A stretch of DNA of 64,000 bases from Aldehydirespirator sp965220345 (GTDB taxonomy: Bacteria; Actinomycetota; Acidimicrobiia; Acidimicrobiales; Aldehydirespiratoraceae): positions 2,356,001 to 2,420,000 of the forward strand of contig OZ244822.1 of NCBI GenBank assembly GCA_965220345.1, read 5' to 3'. The notes beneath the pieces are model-generated. The model ran no database searches. It worked only from the letters and a program-made list of their open reading frames with translations, and had not been told where the DNA came from. Shown here in pieces: positions 60,290 through 64,000 of this stretch; the first letter of the stretch is position 1, and the number at the start of each line of letters is the position of its first letter. The translations under genes were made by a program, and so were the position numbers.

Positions 60290-61465
60290 TCAGTCGATCC
60301 GCACTGAAACCACGTCTGTCCAAGTGCCAGTAGACCAACTGTGCAGCAGAGCCGCCTGCACGCTCACATAGGCCAGAGCCTGCTCTAAGCCTGCGGAGTG
60401 CGGTCGTCCCTCGGCCACAGCCGTCAAGAACTCATGGTCTTGGATAGTCACCACATCCTCAAAACCGATGGCGTTGGCTTCACCTGGCACAAAAGCCGCG
60501 TGGTAAGGGTGACGCTCCCCGGCGTAGACAGTGGTGTAACCGCAGTCACTTTCGGAGTTGCGAAACAACTTCATCTCGTTCATGACTTCGAAATCCCAGC
60601 TCAAAGCACCCTCGGTGCCGTGAATGTCGAAAGCCATCTGGCTCTGGGGTCCGACCATGGTGCGTCCGCATTCGAAAGTCCCGCGGCTGCCGTTAGCGAA
60701 CACCGCCATAGCACCGAAATAATCCTCGTTTGTGACTACTCCCATGGGGTCATCTGGTGAACCCCGGTCGTAATGGGTGCCTGATGCTGATGGAAGTGGT
60801 CTCTGCTTGATGAAGGTTTCGCCTGAGCCGACCACTCTTAGGATCGGGCCGTTGATCATCATGGCCAAGTCGATGGCGTGGCTGAGAATGTCGGAGGACA
60901 CGCCGTGTCCAGCTTGCTCCAACAAAAACCGCCAGCTCAGCAAACCAAGCGGATCGGCACCATACATTGAAAAGAAACGCCCCCGGTAGTTGGTGATCTC
61001 ACCCAACTCACCGGATTCAACCAGTCTGAGGGCATGCTGCACCAGCGGGACGAAACGGTAGTTGTAGCCCACACCAGTGATAACCCCAGCATCCCGGCAA
61101 GCTTTCTCAGCTCGTGCTGTCTGTTCGGGAGTGCCCCCGACCGGCTTCTCACAAAACACATGCTTGCCAGCAGCGGCGGCGGCTTCGACCATCTCACAAT
61201 GCATCATGTTGGGGGCGCAAACAGCCACCACGTCCACATTGCGGTGCTCAACCGCGGCACGCCAATCGTCGGTGACCTCAGCAAAACCGAAACAATCAGA
61301 GGCAGCAGAGCGGCGTTCAGCTAGAGGATCAGCGCAAACTGTCAGCTCGGCCCGATATTTCAGATCATCGAAAATCATGGGCAGACGGGCGTAAGAGCGG
61401 GCGTGGGCTTGTCCCATCCAGCCGAAACCTATGACCGCGACTCCTAGACGACGACTTTTCACCAT
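60290..61465 (-). CDS. Gfo/Idh/MocA dehydrogenase (scyllo-inositol-like)
   Basis: 391 aa, longer than iolG. NAD site VAVIGFGWMGQAHARSY, VFCEKPVGG, and GVSSDILSHAIDLAMMI with Asp and His at the catalytic place. The GFGWMGxAHxRSY start is typical of inosose or scyllo-inositol and other sugar dehydrogenases, so it may bring another inositol isomer into the pathway. It starts within the iolC stop (TGATG, or GTGA with the GTG at 61468). iolD follows after 84 bp. Confidence 0.85.
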   Translation of the reverse strand: MVKSRRLGVAVIGFGWMGQAHARSYARLPMIFDDLKYRAELTVCADPLAERRSAASDCFGFAEVTDDWRAAVEHRNVDVVAVCAPNMMHCEMVEAAAAAGKHVFCEKPVGGTPEQTARAEKACRDAGVITGVGYNYRFVPLVQHALRLVESGELGEITNYRGRFFSMYGADPLGLLSWRFLLEQAGHGVSSDILSHAIDLAMMINGPILRVVGSGETFIKQRPLPSASGTHYDRGSPDDPMGVVTNEDYFGAMAVFANGSRGTFECGRTMVGPQSQMAFDIHGTEGALSWDFEVMNEMKLFRNSESDCGYTTVYAGERHPYHAAFVPGEANAIGFEDVVTIQDHEFLTAVAEGRPHSAGLEQALAYVSVQAALLHSWSTGTWTDVVSVRID

Positions 61466-62436
61466 CACAGTTGCCTCGCAACGACTGCACTCTGGGCAGA
61501 GCCAGCAAGCAGATCATCAATCTCAGCAGTGGTCGGCATGGCATCTGAGCACATCAGCCTGCCAGCCACTATCGCCCCAGCAGCGTTGGCTCTAGTGATG
61601 TTTTCGAGCGGATCCAGTCCGGTCAGCAGGCCATCCACCAGCGCACCACCGAAGGCATCGCCTGCGCCGAGACCGCAAACCACTTCAACCGGCAGCGATG
61701 CCACCGTGCAGCGTTCGTCGCTAGTGGCCGCTAACACTCCATCTGACCCCATCTTCACCACCGCCAGCGACACACCCCGCTCTAGCAGACGGTCGGCTGC
61801 GATGTCAGGAACCGAACTACCCACCGCGATTTCGCATTCGGTTCTATTGCCGACGGCCACTGTGGCGTGATCAACGGCGGCACCGATGTGCTCAGCCGCT
61901 TCCTGCGGCGATGACCAGAAACTGGGACGGTAATCCAAGTCAAGCACTGTGTGATGAGCGCGGCTGCGGCGTTGCAAAGCTGTGAGCACCGCTGAACGTG
62001 AAGTCTCTTGAGCGAAGCGCGAACCCGCCACCCACAGCACCGCAACGTTGTAAGCCAGCTCTGGTATGTCATCAATGGTGAGGTTCATGTCTGGGCCTCG
62101 AGGCGACCGATAAAACAGCAGCGGTGGATCGCTCGGAGGATCAAGAGCACAAAAAGCCAGAGCAGTGCGAAGCTGCGGATCAGTTGACACATAGTCGTTG
62201 CATACCCCGAACTGCTCAGCGAGCGCGTTACGGATGTACATACCGAAGCCGTCGTCACCGACTTTGGTGACCACGGCTGCGCGCCTTCCTAGCCGTGCCG
62301 CGGCCACAGCCACGTTGGTAGGCGACCCGCCGATCGACTTGACGAACGACGACACTTCGCTTAGGGGCACGCCGCTTTGCTGGGGGTATAGGTCAACGCT
62401 GACTCGTCCAACAGTCAGCAACTCAACATCAGGCAC
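61465..62436 (-). CDS. iolC: 5-dehydro-2-deoxygluconokinase
   Basis: 323 aa, PfkB family. VGRVSVDLYPQQ, SIGGSPTNVAVAAARLG, and VVCGLGAGDAFGGALVDGL with the catalytic Asp. It phosphorylates 2-deoxy-5-keto-gluconate for the aldolase. In some bacteria IolC is fused to an aldolase domain; here it is separate, in line with the LacD-like gene at the end of the cluster. The start is GTG 62436, with a -10-like TATCTA just upstream (minus strand), possibly a leaderless promoter. Confidence 0.9.
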   Translation of the reverse strand: MPDVELLTVGRVSVDLYPQQSGVPLSEVSSFVKSIGGSPTNVAVAAARLGRRAAVVTKVGDDGFGMYIRNALAEQFGVCNDYVSTDPQLRTALAFCALDPPSDPPLLFYRSPRGPDMNLTIDDIPELAYNVAVLWVAGSRFAQETSRSAVLTALQRRSRAHHTVLDLDYRPSFWSSPQEAAEHIGAAVDHATVAVGNRTECEIAVGSSVPDIAADRLLERGVSLAVVKMGSDGVLAATSDERCTVASLPVEVVCGLGAGDAFGGALVDGLLTGLDPLENITRANAAGAIVAGRLMCSDAMPTTAEIDDLLAGSAQSAVVARQL

Positions 62437-62523
62437 AGAGTTCGTTAGATAGGTCTAAGCAATGAAGCGTGATCTTGCTTTGGATAATGAACTTGTGCGA
62501 ACGACAATCTGGTCACGCTGGAG

Positions 62524-63309
62524 TCAGCTGGCACTGGTTTGGGATAGTTCATGCTGGAGTTGTTCTAACTCGGCACCCCCAGCCATTAGCTGGGTTAGCT
62601 CTGACTGAGACAGTTCGTCTTTAGCCCAGTTACCCAACGAACGACCCCGCTGCAGGATCACGAAGCGGTCACCTACGGGATAAGCATGATTCGGGTTATG
62701 TGTGATGAAGATCACTGCTAAGCCTTGATCACGAGCCTCAACTATGCGGCGCAACACCACACCAGACTGCTTGACCCCCAGCGCTGAGGTGGGCTCATCA
62801 AGGATCAGCACTCTGGCACCAAAGTAGCTGGCACGAGCAATCGCCACTGACTGGCGTTCGCCACCCGACAGCGTGCCGACGCTTTGCTCGGTGTCGCGGA
62901 TGTCGATGCCCATCTTGGCCATCTCAGCTTTGGCGATCATCTTGGACTTGTCGATGTCGATCTGACGCAGCGGCCACACACCCTTTTTGGGCTCCTGGCC
63001 GAGAAAGAAGTTTCTCCAAACCGACATCAGTGGAACCATGGCCAGATCCTGATACACGGTGGCGATACCGGCAGCTAGAGCCTCACGCGGCGAAGCGAAA
63101 CGCACTTTGTTGCCTTCCAGCATGAGGTCACCTTCATCGTGTTGATGCACTCCAGCGAGGATCTTGATGAAAGTCGACTTGCCTGCTCCGTTGTCACCGA
63201 GCACGCAAGTCACTTCGCCTGGGTTCACTGTTGTGGTGACTCCAGTGAGCGCGATGATGTTGCCATAAAACTTCGACAGGTTCTTGAGTTCAAGAAAATC
63301 GCTGCTCAT
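62524..63309 (-). CDS. Sugar ABC transporter ATPase (single domain)
   Basis: 261 aa. Walker A LGDNGAGKST, signature LSGGERQ, Walker B VLILDE, and H-loop FITHN. It has one nucleotide-binding domain, as FrcA-type ATPases, not two as RbsA/MglA. With the permease upstream and the iol genes downstream it should energise uptake of myo-inositol or a similar polyol. It starts 5 bp after the permease gene. The last 30 residues (SQSELTQLMAGGAELEQLQ) form a C-terminal helix. Confidence 0.88.
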   Translation of the reverse strand: MSSDFLELKNLSKFYGNIIALTGVTTTVNPGEVTCVLGDNGAGKSTFIKILAGVHQHDEGDLMLEGNKVRFASPREALAAGIATVYQDLAMVPLMSVWRNFFLGQEPKKGVWPLRQIDIDKSKMIAKAEMAKMGIDIRDTEQSVGTLSGGERQSVAIARASYFGARVLILDEPTSALGVKQSGVVLRRIVEARDQGLAVIFITHNPNHAYPVGDRFVILQRGRSLGNWAKDELSQSELTQLMAGGAELEQLQHELSQTSAS

Positions 63310-63314
63310 CTCTT

Positions 63315-64000
63315 TTAGCCTTCCTCTTTGGAACGTGTCAGACCCTTGGGAACAATGATGGTTATTCCAGAACGGTCTGGTCCGGTTGCGCCAGACTTGA
63401 CCGGTGCCTTCTCAGCACGGCTGCGCACATAGTTATTGACTAGCACAGCCACAAGCAGCAAAGCACCCAATACCAAGAATCGCCAGTCGCTGTTCCATTG
63501 GGCGAAACCGATGCCCTGAGAGATCATTCCCCATATCACCGCGCCAATGGCAGCACCCAGAGCCGATCCGTAACCACCGGTCAACAGGCAGCCACCAACT
63601 ACAGCCACGATGATGTAACGGAACTCGTTGCCGTCGCCGACATCAGCCTGCACTGCTGTCAGTCTGAAAGCGATCAGCATCCCAGTGATCCAAGCTGCAC
63701 CTGACACCAGCATGAACAGAGTTGTTTTGGTGCGAGCTGCTGGAACCCCGACACTTCGGGCTGCTTCCTTGTTACCGCCGACAGCCATGATCCAGCTGCC
63801 GAACTGAGTGCGGGTTAATACCCATGAGCCGACCGCTGCAAAAACCACGAACGACAGCACCACCACACCGAACTGTGTCTGCGGGCAGCGCAGTTCCCCG
63901 TCGCTTCCTACAGTGCAAATCTTTTCGAGTTCGGCACCGGTCACGAACAGCATCCGTGTGACGACACCGAGCATCACCGTGCCTATGCCGACGGTCACAA
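63315..64000 (-). CDS. Sugar ABC transporter permease, C-terminal part
   Basis: At least 228 residues; the gene begins beyond the right edge. Branched-chain/ribose-type permease (BPD_transp_2): MAVGGNKEAARSVGVPAART is the coupling-helix signature of this family, followed by four to five membrane segments and a basic tail. An external segment with two Cys (KICTVGSDGELRCPQ) lies between two helices. It forms a transporter with the ATPase gene 5 bp downstream. The periplasmic binding protein is expected outside the window. Confidence 0.88.
   Translation of the reverse strand, partial: VTVGIGTVMLGVVTRMLFVTGAELEKICTVGSDGELRCPQTQFGVVVLSFVVFAAVGSWVLTRTQFGSWIMAVGGNKEAARSVGVPAARTKTTLFMLVSGAAWITGMLIAFRLTAVQADVGDGNEFRYIIVAVVGGCLLTGGYGSALGAAIGAVIWGMISQGIGFAQWNSDWRFLVLGALLLVAVLVNNYVRSRAEKAPVKSGATGPDRSGITIIVPKGLTRSKEEG

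Noticed and set aside
62466..62519. Inverted repeat AGCGTGA/TCACGCT as terminator between the ABC ATPase and iolC genes
   Set aside because: The 7-bp arms are 40 nt apart with no U-run; a stable hairpin is unlikely.
1..64000. CRISPR arrays, insertion sequences, phage genes
   Set aside because: No regularly spaced repeats, transposase or phage structural genes were recognised; the only large repeat is the 820-bp tandem duplication.

Overview
The window looks like chromosome of an actinobacterium of moderate GC content (roughly mid-50s percent, an impression rather than a count), most probably from the Acidimicrobiia. The evidence is a mycothiol ligase (mshC), an InhA-type enoyl-ACP reductase, an Ap4A-phosphorylase-like HIT gene beside thrS as in mycobacteria, a paired CNNM/HlyC-type membrane protein locus, Cys-rich SLH repeats on a secreted peptidase, and many GTG, TTG or SD-less starts. 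The taxonomic call is inference. No stretch over 300 bases lacks a feature. || 1-4.9 kb is accessory DNA: the end of a DUF5615-type toxin gene with its ribbon-helix-helix antitoxin, a tandemly duplicated two-gene module (138-aa protein plus retropepsin-like aspartic protease) with a conserved palindrome before each copy, a possible restriction-gene relic, and two divergent Fic genes. It stops at tRNA-Pro(TGG). || 5-17.8 kb: a two-gene molybdenum hydroxylase (FAD/2Fe-2S fusion plus large subunit); then on the minus strand mshC, two DUF488 genes, a dual-OB gene, thrS and the HIT gene; then inhA and two CNNM-type genes. || 17.8-28.8 kb: a heterodimeric ABC exporter with one degenerate ATP site and a third ABC ATPase, thiamine pyrophosphokinase, an M23 peptidase with coiled coils, a polytopic membrane protein, tRNA-Val(CAC), and divergent murF and ddl. 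|| 28.8-37.6 kb: an apparent operon of acyl-CoA-reductase-like SDR fused to a HAD domain, a LarA-like (DUF2088) protein and a PlsC-type acyltransferase, possibly an undescribed lipid pathway; then a DnaQ/BRCT protein, an ion channel with an altered selectivity filter, and a PD-(D/E)XK-like protein. || 37.7-54.4 kb is mostly core metabolism: mitochondrial-type aconitase, a carboxyltransferase and citrate synthase in a row; chorismate mutase; tRNA-Val(GAC, with an unusual loop), tRNA-Cys and tRNA-Gly; a ComF-like gene; metX behind a SAM-type riboswitch; a DEAD-box helicase head-to-head with adenosine deaminase; an SLH-M16 peptidase; upp; and a 2-hydroxyacid dehydrogenase. || 54.4-64 kb, all on the minus strand, is a myo-inositol catabolic cluster: sugar ABC permease (cut by the window edge) and ATPase, iolC, an Idh-like dehydrogenase, iolD, iolG, an unexpected RmlD-like SDR, iolB and a LacD-like aldolase. 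It would take up inositol, oxidise it, open the ring and carry the product through 5-deoxyglucuronate isomerisation, phosphorylation and aldol cleavage. iolE, iolA, a regulator and the binding protein are not in the window.
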